A stretch of DNA of 64,000 bases from Alteromonas sp. MMG017 (GCF_018100795.1 NZ_JAGJDY010000002.1:1-64000); one strand, 5' to 3'. Positions 39,830 to 49,305 are shown, counted from the first letter of the stretch. The notes: generated by a model from the sequence alone, not told the origin. A program made the numbers and translations.

Positions 39830-40977
39830 TTTGTCTCCGTTTCGCAAAACACGTAAGGTTTCATTGCGTCTAAATTGATTTCTACACCCAACCCATTTCC
39901 AGAAGGCACATGAGCATCACCATTTTCAACAACCACTTTTTGAGAAAATATGTCGTCACGTAAAGGATTTTCAGTGCGATCGTACTCTAAGAAAAGCGGC
40001 TTTTCTTCCGCTCTACCAGGTTCGTGATAAGCGGTTGCCAAAAAGTGACAAGCACTGGCCAAGTTAAACTGCGTGCCCCAGACATGAGGGATCATATTCA
40101 GCCCTTGTGAAGAGGCTAAGGTTCTTATTTTTAATGCTTCGCTTGGCCCACCACAATAACCTAAATCGGCCTGCACTAAATGTACGCCACCAGCGCTGAG
40201 TAATTTTTGAAAACCAAAGCGGGTTTGTTCGCACTCACCTGTGGCGATGGGCGTTAAACACTTATCACTTAATTGTCTGAACTGGCCTGCATGCTCAGGC
40301 GATAACGGCTCTTCAAACCACGCATAATTGCACTCGTCTAACACTTGCCCTACTTTTACAGCTTCGCTTAAATCAAACGCATGATTTGAATCTGCCGCTA
40401 AAATGGTGTTGGGAAAACGCGCTCGCATGGCGCGAATAAAGGCAATATCAAAGTCTGGATTTTTACCCACTTTAATTTTTAGCGCTTTATACCCTTCATC
40501 TACGTAGCCTTGCGCCTCATCAAGTAAATGGGGTAAAAGTTTGTCTTCTGGTAAGTCGATATAATACATACCCGTTGCGTAACAAGGCACTGTGTCACGG
40601 CACTTTCCCCCCATAAGCGTACTAACACTCTGGCCTAACGCTTTACCTTTTAAGTCCCAAAGTGCCATGTCAATACCTGACATAGCAGCGGTCATAACGC
40701 CTGCTCTTGCGAAGTCCAGTGAAGCTCGCCACATAAAATGCCACAAGGCATCGGTAGAAAGAGCTTCATGCCCAATTATACGAGGAGCGTAGAACTTCTC
40801 TACGGCCGCCTGAATGACGTCTGCTGGGCCATAACATTCCCCCCAACCGCTTACGCCATTGTCAGCAATAACTTGAACAACAAGCACATTCCGCTGATCA
40901 TAAAACCATTGAGAAAACCCAAAAGGCTGCTCCAGATGACACCGCAGATGATACGTTTTGATACATTCAATTTTCAT
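39826..40977 (-). CDS. Enolase-superfamily cycloisomerase (3,6-anhydro-D-galactonate type)
   Basis: About 383 residues of the mandelate racemase/muconate lactonizing branch. ALKIKVGK carries the Lys-x-Lys base; metal ligands are in AADSNH, WFEEPL and ATGECE; HVWGT contains the opposite-face His. D-galactarolactone cycloisomerase is a close functional relative. In the D-anhydrogalactose pathway, this enzyme opens the anhydro ring to give 2-keto-3-deoxy-D-galactonate. Start ATG 40977 is preferred over TTG 40989, though its ribosome site is weak. An operator palindrome lies 69 bp upstream. Confidence 0.8.
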   Translation of the reverse strand: MKIECIKTYHLRCHLEQPFGFSQWFYDQRNVLVVQVIADNGVSGWGECYGPADVIQAAVEKFYAPRIIGHEALSTDALWHFMWRASLDFARAGVMTAAMSGIDMALWDLKGKALGQSVSTLMGGKCRDTVPCYATGMYYIDLPEDKLLPHLLDEAQGYVDEGYKALKIKVGKNPDFDIAFIRAMRARFPNTILAADSNHAFDLSEAVKVGQVLDECNYAWFEEPLSPEHAGQFRQLSDKCLTPIATGECEQTRFGFQKLLSAGGVHLVQADLGYCGGPSEALKIRTLASSQGLNMIPHVWGTQFNLASACHFLATAYHEPGRAEEKPLFLEYDRTENPLRDDIFSQKVVVENGDAHVPSGNGLGVEINLDAMKPYVFCETETK

Positions 40978-41046
40978 TTTTAGACTCAACTTTCAAGACA
41001 GCCGTCAGTGGTATCTTCAATACAATATCGTGTAATATAACAAATA

Positions 41047-41063
41047 TAAACATATGATGTTTG
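41047..41063. promoter_or_regulatory. PUL operator-like palindrome 5
   Basis: TAAACATATGATGTTTG, one base from the reverse complement of TAAACATCATATGTTTA. It lies 69 bp before the cycloisomerase-dehydrogenase operon. Between 41064 and 41314 I see no convincing gene. Confidence 0.7.
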
Positions 41064-41263
41064 CATTTCAACCATATTCACAGCCTTTTAACAAAAAAAC
41101 TAAAAATTCACTTAGGAACCAACGTTGCATCGCTATTTCGAACAAAATGCAATCAAAAAGGCTTATCAAGAAAGCTCACGGAATCGTTACTGTAAAAAAA
41201 TAGGGATGTTGGCAGATAGCAAAGATGCTTTCTGTCTGAAGATAAAGGGAAAGGCGTGTAGAG

Positions 41264-41298
41264 AAAGCCTGAACCTTATGAATGGCGCAGGCTTTTAT
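41264..41298. terminator. Possible terminator below the kappa-carrageenase gene
   Basis: AAAGCCTG (41264-41271) and CAGGCTTT (41288-41295) pair around a 16-base loop, 17 bp past the stop codon at 41315. Flanking T-runs are short on both strands. Confidence 0.45.
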
Positions 41299-41314
41299 TA
41301 TACCTAGCGAACTA

Positions 41315-43903
41315 TTAATCCACTTTTATTGTTACGCTATCGGTTTTTCCTTTATTCTTTGTTTTAACAGTAATCACCGCCTCACCTTTATTTCGTGCTG
41401 TCACCACACCAAGAGCGTTAACTGTTGCTACCGCTAAATTACTACTGGAATAAGTCACTGATTTGTTTGAAGCACATACTGGTGCAACTACCGTATTTAA
41501 ATTGGCTGTTTGACCAACGTGTACACGATTATCGTCTATGGATAACATCACCCCCGCCACACTCACCCAGCCACCATCACACGAAACGGCATCTGAAGGA
41601 GTAACAGTTATCACCGTGGCATCTGTAAAGCCGCCATCATTCGTTTTAGTGGTTATTCTGACGCTCCCTTCACCAACAGCGGTAACTAAACCAGCATTAT
41701 TTACCACTGCTATTAACGGGTTACTTGTGTTAAAAGTCACTGTTTTATCATGTGCATTGCTTGGACTTGTAGTCGCCGTTAGCAATATCGTTTCACCAAC
41801 AATTAATTCATCTCTGGCTGGATTGGTGCTTACGCCGGTTACGTTCACAGGCTCTGAAGAATTTCCTCCGTTACTCTCTTTAGATACAACGATATCATCA
41901 GCGTATGCCTGAACGCCTTTTTGACCATTCCAAAAGAAAATTTTAGCCTTGGTGTTAGACTCACCAGTGGTAAAAGTTGTGCTTAGCTGCTGGTAAGAGA
42001 GGCGCTTAAATCTAAGGCTTTTTTCATTACCACCATATTCTTTTACGCCCAGCCTTACTTTTTCTGTCAACGAAGAAGCCTTACCATAACCCGATAGGGT
42101 GTATGTGGTATTTGGCTGAACATCGATAATTTGAACTAATGCGCCTGTACCATCTATATAGCCAGCGTTGCTACCACGCTTTGCATTGTTATTGACAATA
42201 TCGACATTCCCCCAACTATTAGTCCACGAAGTGGCGAGATTGTTTTGTTCAAAACTGCTGTTAAATACCAAATTTTCAAGCGAGTCCCCGCCAGAGTTAT
42301 CTGTATTTACCGTAACGGAAACCACGTCAGCAAATCGTCCATCAACCGTCTCGACGTCAATACTCGTGGTACCTTTTGAATAGCCCGTAAGTACACCGTT
42401 ACTATCCACATCAACAATAGACGAATCGGTTGAAGACCAAGTCAGTTGCTTATTGGAAGCATTGCTCGGTTGTACTGAAGCTGCCAACTGCAAAGATTCA
42501 CCAACATTGATTACCCTGCTATTACTCCCCGTAATACTCACCCCAGAAACAGCGACACCTGCGGTACTGCCTGACACAATGTTGATATTATTAATCGCAT
42601 TTTGTAGAAATATATCGCTGCCGTTGGAAGACTTAAATACGGGCGCTAATGCGTAATAATGACCCACGGGTAACTCGGCTGCTGGCATGACGCCGCTTAA
42701 ATCCAAAGATATGGTTGTTTGTCCTGAATATTTCTTGTTATCGTTGACAACACTAGCATCATTGGCTGATGCGACAATTCCTACGAACCCTTGCGCATTC
42801 TTTTCCACTAAGTTAACAGTTATACCGTTATACTTGTCTGACACTACGTGGAAATTGCTCCCACCGTGATAGTTAACCACCACGTCTAACGTGCTGCCAG
42901 AGCGGTAGTTCGTTGTAGTATATTTATCTACATCATCTACCCAAATTGATGGCAATACTTCCCATGTTTTTACATACTCAACTTGCATAGTCGCATCTTC
43001 AGGAAAGCCCTCTTTTATAATATTGTCAGGGTTTGGATCGGCTCGTTGACAAGCAGAGTTATATTTAATTAAGTGACGACGTAGACCTTGAGAGAAAATC
43101 AAATGCATGGGCCTATGCCACCATTTGTTGACTTTCTCTCCCACTTTTACACCATCCACATACCAGATGATTTTGTCAGGACGATTTTCTACTGCATAAG
43201 TATGAAAGTCTTTTGACGGATCAAATGGCGCTTCATAGTGCAGCAACTGAGCATCAGGGTTTGGCTTGGGTCGTTTCCAAACTATTTTTCCATTCTCTTC
43301 AACTCGGGCGTGAAGATTATGGTCCATATCATTAACTTCGTCGAAGTCGGTCGGACTGCGCCAATCGGCTTGCTGTAATTCGACAATATCTATCTCGCTA
43401 TAATCGACATACTGCTCTCCCTGAACACGGGGGAATGGGTGGCCGTCGCTGTATAGCCAAAAAGCAGGGCTTAATCCGGGGAAAATGTTTACACCTTTAA
43501 TAGAAGCTTCGTAGAAACCATAGGTTCCTTCCACTGTAGAGCGTACAGCACCAGACTTATAATAAAGCTCTCTTTGAACAGTCTGAGATGGACCTCCAGC
43601 AACACCGTCCCAACAGCTGTCTTGAAATGACCTAGTATGCGTTTCCTGTGTAGAAGCAATTTTTAATCTGCCATTCTCTACAAAAGCATTGTCATTATCG
43701 AATGTCCAAGCGCCTACATTTAAACTGGCAGGCGCATTTTGCCACTTACCATTGTTAAAGCCATTTTCAAAATCATCTGTTTGCGCCCCCAGCTCCTTAA
43801 ACCTTATTTCTCCCGCATTCATTCCCGTTGGTCTGACAACTTCCGCATTCACTTGAGTGCCAATGGCAATGACTGCGGATACAAATAAAAATTTAGTCTT
43901 CAT
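41315..43903 (-). CDS. cgkA: Kappa-carrageenase (GH16) with Big2 and CBM modules
   Basis: A secreted endo-enzyme of about 862 residues cutting beta-1,4 bonds of kappa-carrageenan. Signal peptide 1-20. The GH16 domain (about 40-340) has catalytic E170-I-D172-I-V-E175 in YSEIDIVEL, and long segments characteristic of the Pseudoalteromonas carrageenovora enzyme: GTYGFYEASIKGVNIFPGLS, WYVDGVKVGEKVN, WHRPMHLIFSQGLR and the closing EVEYVKTWEV-like strand (here QVEYVKTWEV). Downstream: a beta-sandwich (about 345-450), a Big2 domain (about 460-545), a CBM4/16-like module (about 555-695) and two more Big2 domains (about 700-862). Start ATG 43903 has AGGA upstream. An operator palindrome lies 63 bp upstream. 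Confidence 0.93.
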   Translation of the reverse strand: MKTKFLFVSAVIAIGTQVNAEVVRPTGMNAGEIRFKELGAQTDDFENGFNNGKWQNAPASLNVGAWTFDNDNAFVENGRLKIASTQETHTRSFQDSCWDGVAGGPSQTVQRELYYKSGAVRSTVEGTYGFYEASIKGVNIFPGLSPAFWLYSDGHPFPRVQGEQYVDYSEIDIVELQQADWRSPTDFDEVNDMDHNLHARVEENGKIVWKRPKPNPDAQLLHYEAPFDPSKDFHTYAVENRPDKIIWYVDGVKVGEKVNKWWHRPMHLIFSQGLRRHLIKYNSACQRADPNPDNIIKEGFPEDATMQVEYVKTWEVLPSIWVDDVDKYTTTNYRSGSTLDVVVNYHGGSNFHVVSDKYNGITVNLVEKNAQGFVGIVASANDASVVNDNKKYSGQTTISLDLSGVMPAAELPVGHYYALAPVFKSSNGSDIFLQNAINNINIVSGSTAGVAVSGVSITGSNSRVINVGESLQLAASVQPSNASNKQLTWSSTDSSIVDVDSNGVLTGYSKGTTSIDVETVDGRFADVVSVTVNTDNSGGDSLENLVFNSSFEQNNLATSWTNSWGNVDIVNNNAKRGSNAGYIDGTGALVQIIDVQPNTTYTLSGYGKASSLTEKVRLGVKEYGGNEKSLRFKRLSYQQLSTTFTTGESNTKAKIFFWNGQKGVQAYADDIVVSKESNGGNSSEPVNVTGVSTNPARDELIVGETILLTATTSPSNAHDKTVTFNTSNPLIAVVNNAGLVTAVGEGSVRITTKTNDGGFTDATVITVTPSDAVSCDGGWVSVAGVMLSIDDNRVHVGQTANLNTVVAPVCASNKSVTYSSSNLAVATVNALGVVTARNKGEAVITVKTKNKGKTDSVTIKVD

Positions 43904-43966
43904 TTTGTGTCCTAATAGTTTGATGAAAGAAGTAGGGCAAGACATTTGTTATATGTATTATTTAGA

Positions 43967-43983
43967 TAAACATATCATGTTTG
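43967..43983. promoter_or_regulatory. PUL operator-like palindrome 6
   Basis: TAAACATATCATGTTTG, matching the arms with one end change. It lies 63 bp before the kappa-carrageenase gene. Confidence 0.7.
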
Positions 43984-44020
43984 ATAACATTATGTGAATT
44001 AATTGTTATAATATTAATAA

Positions 44021-44053
44021 AAAAAACCGACATCATATGACGTCGGTTTTTTG
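44021..44053. terminator. Intrinsic terminator of the two-sulfatase operon
   Basis: ACCGAC (44026-44031) and GTCGGT (44042-44047) form a stem flanked by A and T runs. It is 25 bp beyond the stop of the minus-strand sulfatase gene and separates it from the carrageenase promoter. Confidence 0.8.
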
Positions 44054-44077
44054 TGATTGGCGAAGCAACGTTAATTG

Positions 44078-45520
44078 TTAATCTAGCGCAAAGGTTTCGC
44101 CGTAGCGCGGCATATCCTCGCTACGCCATTCGTCGCCTTCTTTATGGATGTGAAACCATTGTGGCGGTTTGTTTGACCATGCCCAATGTCCTGCATCTTT
44201 AATCATGTCAGCAAGAAGCTTTGGGTGCTGTTTACTTAAATCTATTGTTTCACCCATATCTTCAGCAACATTAAACAACTTCCAGCCATCTGTGGTGGTA
44301 GTGCGAACGGCTTTAAAATCGTCACGACGAACAGAAACATCATGCCCTCCTTTTCGATGTCGCATAATAAACAAGCTGGCGCCTTCGCGGGCACTCGTGT
44401 TATCTACGATATGCGGAAGAACGTTTTTACCATCAAGTTTTTTACCAGAAGGAATATCACTATGGGCAAGGGCTAGGAACGTAGGGTAATAATCTAAAGT
44501 TGAAATAGGCGCATTGTACTGACGACCGCCTATTAACCCCTTAGGCCAATGGAAAAACATAGGAACGCGATGGCCGCCTTCTCTTGCACTGCCTTTCCCT
44601 TCTTGCAAGGGTAGGTTTACCCCGCCCCATTTGCGTTTGCCACCATTATCACTCACAAAAACAATGAGTGTATTGTTAAATTGGTCACTCTTTTTAAGCG
44701 TATCGACCACTTCGGCAATACCGCGGTCAACTGCGTAAACCATTGCCAAATAAGTACGACGTTTTTTATCTTTAACATGCGAAAAGAGTGCGAGGTCTTC
44801 TTCTTTCGCCTCTAATGGCACGTGAGGCGCATTGTAAGCTAAATATAAAAAGAACGGCTGCTGCTTGTTCTCACTTGCTCTGTTAATAAAGCTAACCGCT
44901 TCTCGAGTAAATGCATCGGTAAGATACTCAGTTTCTCTTACTTCTTCGGTATTTCGCATCAAGGGAGTTATGTAATCGTTAATGCGTTTAAGGCCGGAAG
45001 TTTTCGCAATTTCATATTGGGCGCGGTACTGCTCTGGAAAAAATTTGTGACCACCGCCCAAAAAACCGTAAAACTCATCAAAGCCTCGGCTATTCGGTTG
45101 ATAAGGTTTTTCCTCACCCAAATGCCATTTTCCAATAGCGCCGGTATGGTAGCCAACTTGCTGAAGCGCTTTACTAATAAACATCTCATTAGTATCGATG
45201 CCAATGGTAGAACCATCTACTGGAAGGTTAAAATCTGCACCAATTTTATGGGGGTAGCGTCCTGTCATGAGTGCAGTTCGACTAGGCCCACAAAAAGGAT
45301 GAGCAACATAGCCGGAACTAAAGCGCACCCCTTCGGTAGCAAGCATGTCTAAATTAGGAGTTTTAACGTCATTATCAAAACCGTGATAGCCAACGTCCGC
45401 ATAACCTTGATCATCGGTTATGATAACCAAAATATTGGGCCTCTCCGCCTCTGTCGCTACAGCAGGCACAGCTGATAAAAAACTAAGCGCCGCTATTAAC
45501 TTAATGGCTTGTTTTTTCAT
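44078..45520 (-). CDS. Sulfatase, S1 family (formylglycine type)
   Basis: 480 residues, signal peptide about 1-22. C77 in CGPSRTALMTG is the formylglycine site; ITDDQGYADVGYHG and FVSDNGG give metal-binding residues, and IGKWHLG is the usual substrate-site segment. It is related to, but distinct from, the sulfatase at 27.5 kb. Its start codon lies 20 bp inside the end of the preceding sulfatase gene, so the two must be co-translated. Likely removes a sulfate from carrageenan oligosaccharides in the periplasm; position (C4 or C2) cannot be assigned. Confidence 0.88.
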   Translation of the reverse strand: MKKQAIKLIAALSFLSAVPAVATEAERPNILVIITDDQGYADVGYHGFDNDVKTPNLDMLATEGVRFSSGYVAHPFCGPSRTALMTGRYPHKIGADFNLPVDGSTIGIDTNEMFISKALQQVGYHTGAIGKWHLGEEKPYQPNSRGFDEFYGFLGGGHKFFPEQYRAQYEIAKTSGLKRINDYITPLMRNTEEVRETEYLTDAFTREAVSFINRASENKQQPFFLYLAYNAPHVPLEAKEEDLALFSHVKDKKRRTYLAMVYAVDRGIAEVVDTLKKSDQFNNTLIVFVSDNGGKRKWGGVNLPLQEGKGSAREGGHRVPMFFHWPKGLIGGRQYNAPISTLDYYPTFLALAHSDIPSGKKLDGKNVLPHIVDNTSAREGASLFIMRHRKGGHDVSVRRDDFKAVRTTTTDGWKLFNVAEDMGETIDLSKQHPKLLADMIKDAGHWAWSNKPPQWFHIHKEGDEWRSEDMPRYGETFALD

Positions 45521-47090
45521 TACGAGTGTCCTTTGAATAATGTTTGGCGTGGTATTCTAGTTTTGTGAGCGCTGGGTCTTCAGTTCGTTTAAGCTCAGAC
45601 ATGAGCAGCTTAAGCATGTCCCCTCGAACACCCGCATAATTTTTATTTTCAATAAGATTAGTTACTTCTCCTGGGTCTTTCTCAAGATCGTACAATTCAT
45701 CTAAATCCTCACCTGGATTCCAAACCAATTTATATTCAGGAGTACGAATTGCGCGAATACCAAACCAGGAGCCGTTGTACCACTCGTAAGCATAGAGCGC
45801 TTTATCTACTTGCCCCTCCTCTGCTATATCACCTTTTAACATCAAGGGCATTAAGCTGTGGCCGTCGTAGTCTTTGTCAGCATCTAAGCGCATCATTTCA
45901 GTCAATGTAGGGGTAACATCAATGAGCGACACTTGGCGGCGAACAACCCGAGGTGCTATGTCAGGATCTTTAATGAGAAGCGGCATACGCATTAGCTCGT
46001 CATAGGCATAGGGACCTTTGTCATATAGCGTATGCTCTCCTAGCATAGAGCCCTGATCACCAAACAAAACGATATGTAGATCTTCATAAATCCCTTCATC
46101 TTTTGCTTGTTGAATAAGGTCTCCCACAATGCGGTCTACCATAGCGATAGCGCCATAATAGTGAGCGCGCGCTTTACGCCAATCTATGCCACGCATATGC
46201 CCAACATCATGCCAGGGCCACCAGATCTCCCCCTGTGCCATGGGTTTATTAACACGTTCAGCAAGATGATTAGCCGGTAATTTTAGTTCATGGGGGTTAA
46301 ACATACTGGCATATGGCTCGGGAACCCGATAAGCGGGATGTGGCTGATTAAAGCTGATTACACCAAAAAAAGGCCGTTCATCTCTCGCCATTTGGCTAAG
46401 CATTTTTTTACCCGCAACGACTTTTTTATAGGCTTCAGTATCTTCATATGAACCAGCAAGCGTTTTGTAATATTCATGCTTCTCGCTATTGGCGTCTAGG
46501 TTACCTTCATAATAGCCCTTTACTTGTTGTACCTTGTTGATGGGCGTGTAAACTCGAGAATAGCGTTGTCGTGGTTCATGACCATGTGAGAGGTCAATTT
46601 CAGCGCCTCGCAGTGCCGTACCTTGAGCACCTAAATGCCACTTTCCAACGTGGCCGACAAGATAACCTGCCTCAGATGCTTTCTTGATCAAACCGCCTTC
46701 TTTCAAATCTAGCTCAGCTAAACGCGTGTGGTACAGTTCTACATTGTCATCAAGACCTGTTTTATGCCCCCATTTTCCAGTGTAAAAAGCTGCCCTTGAT
46801 GGTGAGCATAATCCAGTGGTAGACATTGCATTGTCAAAGCGTGTACTTTCGGCCGCTAATGCATCAATATTTGGTGTGCTAACAGGCCCCCCTCGATAAG
46901 AAAAAGTATCGAATCGCATATCATCAAACATTAGAATAAGAATATTTGCGGGACTTTCTTCCTTTTCCTTATTTGTATTTTTATCTTTTCCGACGCTGTC
47001 GGAAGCAATTGACCATTGGCTTATGGTAATGAGCAAAACACCCACAAACTTTGTTAATAACCGCCAACTAAAAAATTGTGTTAATGGCAT
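45501..47090 (-). CDS. Sulfatase, S1 family, divergent type
   Basis: About 529 residues. Signal peptide about 1-29 from start ATG 47090, where GGGGGG precedes by seven bases. C95 in CSPSRAAFYTG is the formylglycine site; note Ser in place of the Gly seen in the other two sulfatases. FDDMRFD gives metal ligands, VGKWHLG and FGDQGSMLGEH follow. The QGSMLGEHTLYDKG stretch is typical of choline-sulfatase/iduronate-sulfatase-like subfamilies, so it probably acts on a different sulfate. It heads a two-gene operon with an operator palindrome 203 bp upstream. Confidence 0.87.
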   Translation of the reverse strand: MPLTQFFSWRLLTKFVGVLLITISQWSIASDSVGKDKNTNKEKEESPANILILMFDDMRFDTFSYRGGPVSTPNIDALAAESTRFDNAMSTTGLCSPSRAAFYTGKWGHKTGLDDNVELYHTRLAELDLKEGGLIKKASEAGYLVGHVGKWHLGAQGTALRGAEIDLSHGHEPRQRYSRVYTPINKVQQVKGYYEGNLDANSEKHEYYKTLAGSYEDTEAYKKVVAGKKMLSQMARDERPFFGVISFNQPHPAYRVPEPYASMFNPHELKLPANHLAERVNKPMAQGEIWWPWHDVGHMRGIDWRKARAHYYGAIAMVDRIVGDLIQQAKDEGIYEDLHIVLFGDQGSMLGEHTLYDKGPYAYDELMRMPLLIKDPDIAPRVVRRQVSLIDVTPTLTEMMRLDADKDYDGHSLMPLMLKGDIAEEGQVDKALYAYEWYNGSWFGIRAIRTPEYKLVWNPGEDLDELYDLEKDPGEVTNLIENKNYAGVRGDMLKLLMSELKRTEDPALTKLEYHAKHYSKDTRNEKTSH

Positions 47091-47293
47091 AGAATTCCCC
47101 CTTCTACTACTCATAAAAATGTTGAAGTTCCCTTTTTAATACCCGCTCATAAATGCGTGTGGGTTATCGCTTGTAGCACTGCTTTTGCATCTTAATCACG
47201 TTAAAATCGGCTAAACCACTTTTCGCTACGTTTCCCGAAAACACGGTTTGTACGGCAAATATAAAGTTCAATCGCGAGATGGTATAATCAATT

Positions 47294-47310
47294 TAAACAT
47301 ATTATGTTTA
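47294..47310. promoter_or_regulatory. PUL operator-like palindrome 7 (perfect)
   Basis: TAAACATATTATGTTTA, identical to the site at 26215. It lies 203 bp before the first gene of the two-sulfatase operon in a 417-bp gap (47091-47507) without a convincing gene. Confidence 0.75.
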
Positions 47311-47507
47311 AATGTAAATAGACAAACCTTTCCGTTAACACAAAATGTACAATGACAAGTGAAAACATTGACTTGAAAACTGAGTACGAAAAGGAGAATA
47401 AAGAAAGGGGGGGGATGAAATTTAGAAACGCATATCACTGGCTATTCAAGAACGAAGACCAGCATTGTCAGGGCAACACGCTGGCCTTAGTAAAAATGAG
47501 AGGTGAA

Positions 47508-48257
47508 TTACTCCTCTCTAAAATCGTTACCAAATGCTTCTTTTAGTCTTCTGATAGCATCGTTGAGTAGTTTTTCAGTAAGTACTTCGGCTCCGTCACC
47601 GTCGCCCTTTGCGATAATTTCATATAAATCTCGATGAAATTTAACTGAATCACTGTTTTTCCGGGGATCTTGATTAGTAATTCGCACACTTACCAGCAAT
47701 GCCGAATAAATCATACCTTCCATAGACGTTAGAAATTCATTTTGTGCAGCACGTAATACCGCTTGATGAAACAGTGCATCAGCTACAATAAATTTTTCTA
47801 AAGAGCCGGATTCTTGTTCCATGCGAACAACGGCTTCCTCAATTTCCTTCAAGGCTTCCGGGTTGGCGCGTTCGGCGGCCCAGCGGGCTGCTTTAGGTTC
47901 GAACGCAAGCCTTACATCCATAAGTTGGCTGATAAAATGCTGATTAGGTGGTGCCGTGATATGCCATGCTAAGACATCATCATCTAATAGCGTCCACTCG
48001 CTGCGAGGGCGTACTTTTGTACCTATACCTCTTCTTACATCTAAGAGCCCTTTACCTACTAGAATTTTCACCGCGTCGCGAATAACAACACGGCTAACTT
48101 GATAGCGTTCTGCTAGGGAGTTTTCTTCTTCTAGTAGCGTGCCTGGCTCTAAAGAGCCTGCAACAACTCGACGACCAATCTCTTTCGCAACCTGAACCGA
48201 CAAGCTCGGCGTCATTTTAGCGGCGCGTTTTAGGTCGTAATAAACTAATTCATTCAT
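47508..48257 (-). CDS. GntR/FadR-family regulator, DgoR-like
   Basis: 249 residues. A winged helix (about 20-85, ENSLAERYQVSRVVIRDAVKIL as recognition region, split around residues 45-66) is followed by an all-helical FCD effector domain (about 105-235), with metal-ligand positions in DALFHQAVL and the later HRDLYEII. LDDDVLAWH and the ARWAAERA segment resemble E. coli DgoR, the galactonate-responsive repressor. The effector may be a galactonate-type acid of the anhydrogalactose pathway (inference). A degenerate copy of the locus palindrome lies 20 bp before its start. It is separate from the aldolase-kinase-MFS operon upstream. Confidence 0.85.
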   Translation of the reverse strand: MNELVYYDLKRAAKMTPSLSVQVAKEIGRRVVAGSLEPGTLLEEENSLAERYQVSRVVIRDAVKILVGKGLLDVRRGIGTKVRPRSEWTLLDDDVLAWHITAPPNQHFISQLMDVRLAFEPKAARWAAERANPEALKEIEEAVVRMEQESGSLEKFIVADALFHQAVLRAAQNEFLTSMEGMIYSALLVSVRITNQDPRKNSDSVKFHRDLYEIIAKGDGDGAEVLTEKLLNDAIRRLKEAFGNDFREE

Positions 48258-48277
48258 TTAATTGAATCCGGTTACAT

Positions 48278-48294
48278 TAAACATATGACAAATT
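48278..48294. promoter_or_regulatory. Degenerate PUL operator-like half-site
   Basis: TAAACATATGACAAATT keeps a perfect left arm but a poor right arm. It lies 20 bp before the GntR-family gene and may mean weak autoregulation. Confidence 0.35.
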
Positions 48295-48475
48295 CAATCA
48301 TAACACTTTACATTGAATCACGCTATTAAGCTTAAACTACAAGACAAGTAAGCCACCATAGCTTAACGCATTTTATGTCAACAATTAAAAACCTAGTGTG
48401 CTAGTTATAACAGTATCGTAAATTCATAAAAAACCAAAACTAAAACCACTTAGTATCTGGTGAATTATGTCTGGC

Positions 48476-48635
48476 CTAGGTAGATGTAAACAAGTATTCA
48501 TACTCTGGCGATAAAAGTAAAAGGTAGTTGTTTCCAGGGAAGTATGGACATATCGACAATGAAACAGGCATAACACTCTCAACTTACAACAAAATTCATC
48601 TTTACACCGTTATACCTAAATTTACATCTGCCTAG
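48476..48635. repeat. 15-bp inverted repeat pair with 130-bp spacer
   Basis: CTAGGTAGATGTAAA (48476-48490) and TTTACATCTGCCTAG (48621-48635) are inverted copies with one G-T mismatch. They lie in the 418-bp gap (48258-48675) between the aldolase gene and the GntR gene, with no gene between the arms. Size and structure would suit a small mobile remnant (MITE-like) or a regulatory structure; no target duplication was evident. Confidence 0.6.
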
Positions 48636-48675
48636 TAAGCCAAGACATTTTTTAAAAAACGCTCACAAGGCTAAT

Positions 48676-49305
48676 CTACTTACACGTAGAAAACACCTTA
48701 ACAAAAGCCTTCGCGCGTTCACTTATCTCGTTTATTGACATTGATGGGGAATACAACTGTGATCCCAATCCAAACCCTTTAGCGCCCTTATTTAAAAAAG
48801 GAGCCATTGCCTCTGATGTAGCGTCAATGCCCCCTACAGGATACAAATTGATGTGTTTTGGCAACACACTTTTAATAGTACTCATGCCCGCTACACCAAC
48901 CATGCTAATAGGAAATAATTTAAGGTTTGTTGCTCCGGCATGAACCGCATTAAATGCCTCGGTTGGGGTTACCACGCCTGGGTAAGTAATACACCCTGCC
49001 CCAACAGACATTTTTATAACATCTGTGTTGCAGTTAGGGGTTACGACGAGGTTTGCGCCTGTAGCCAAAACGTCTTCCGCTAAATCTATTCTGGTGACGG
49101 TTCCAGCCCCTAGTTCGAACTCTTTTGTTCCATACTCTGACACTAATAACGAAATACTTTCAATGGCCCTGGGACTATTCAATGGTATTTCAATTTTAGT
49201 AAAGCCAGCGGCAACCAGAACCTCAGACACCTCCAAAATAGATTCTGGGGTTATCCCACGCAAAATCGCGATTAGCGGCAAATCAACTCGGGTTTCAACG
49301 ACCAT
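48676..49305 (-). CDS. dgoA: 2-Dehydro-3-deoxy-6-phosphogalactonate aldolase
   Basis: 209 residues of the KDPG/KDPGal class I aldolase family. The Schiff-base Lys is in LKLFP (about residue 129), with the Glu of KIEIPLNSP and the AGTVT phosphate-site segment. It splits 2-keto-3-deoxy-6-phosphogalactonate to pyruvate and glyceraldehyde 3-phosphate. The start overlaps the kinase gene by 11 bp, and kinase plus aldolase are the last two steps of the D-anhydrogalactose route (DauC and DauD in that pathway). The KDPGal choice over KDPG rests on this coupling. Confidence 0.88.
   Translation of the reverse strand: MVVETRVDLPLIAILRGITPESILEVSEVLVAAGFTKIEIPLNSPRAIESISLLVSEYGTKEFELGAGTVTRIDLAEDVLATGANLVVTPNCNTDVIKMSVGAGCITYPGVVTPTEAFNAVHAGATNLKLFPISMVGVAGMSTIKSVLPKHINLYPVGGIDATSEAMAPFLNKGAKGFGLGSQLYSPSMSINEISERAKAFVKVFSTCK

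Noticed and set aside
41125-41307. Small plus-strand open frame of 60 codons between the cycloisomerase and carrageenase genes
   Set aside because: No good ribosome site, no family, and its end overlaps the possible terminator hairpin.
47352-47546. Plus-strand frame of 64 codons before the GntR gene
   Set aside because: It runs into the 3' end of gntR on the other strand, is rich in Lys/Glu by AT content, and has no recognisable product.
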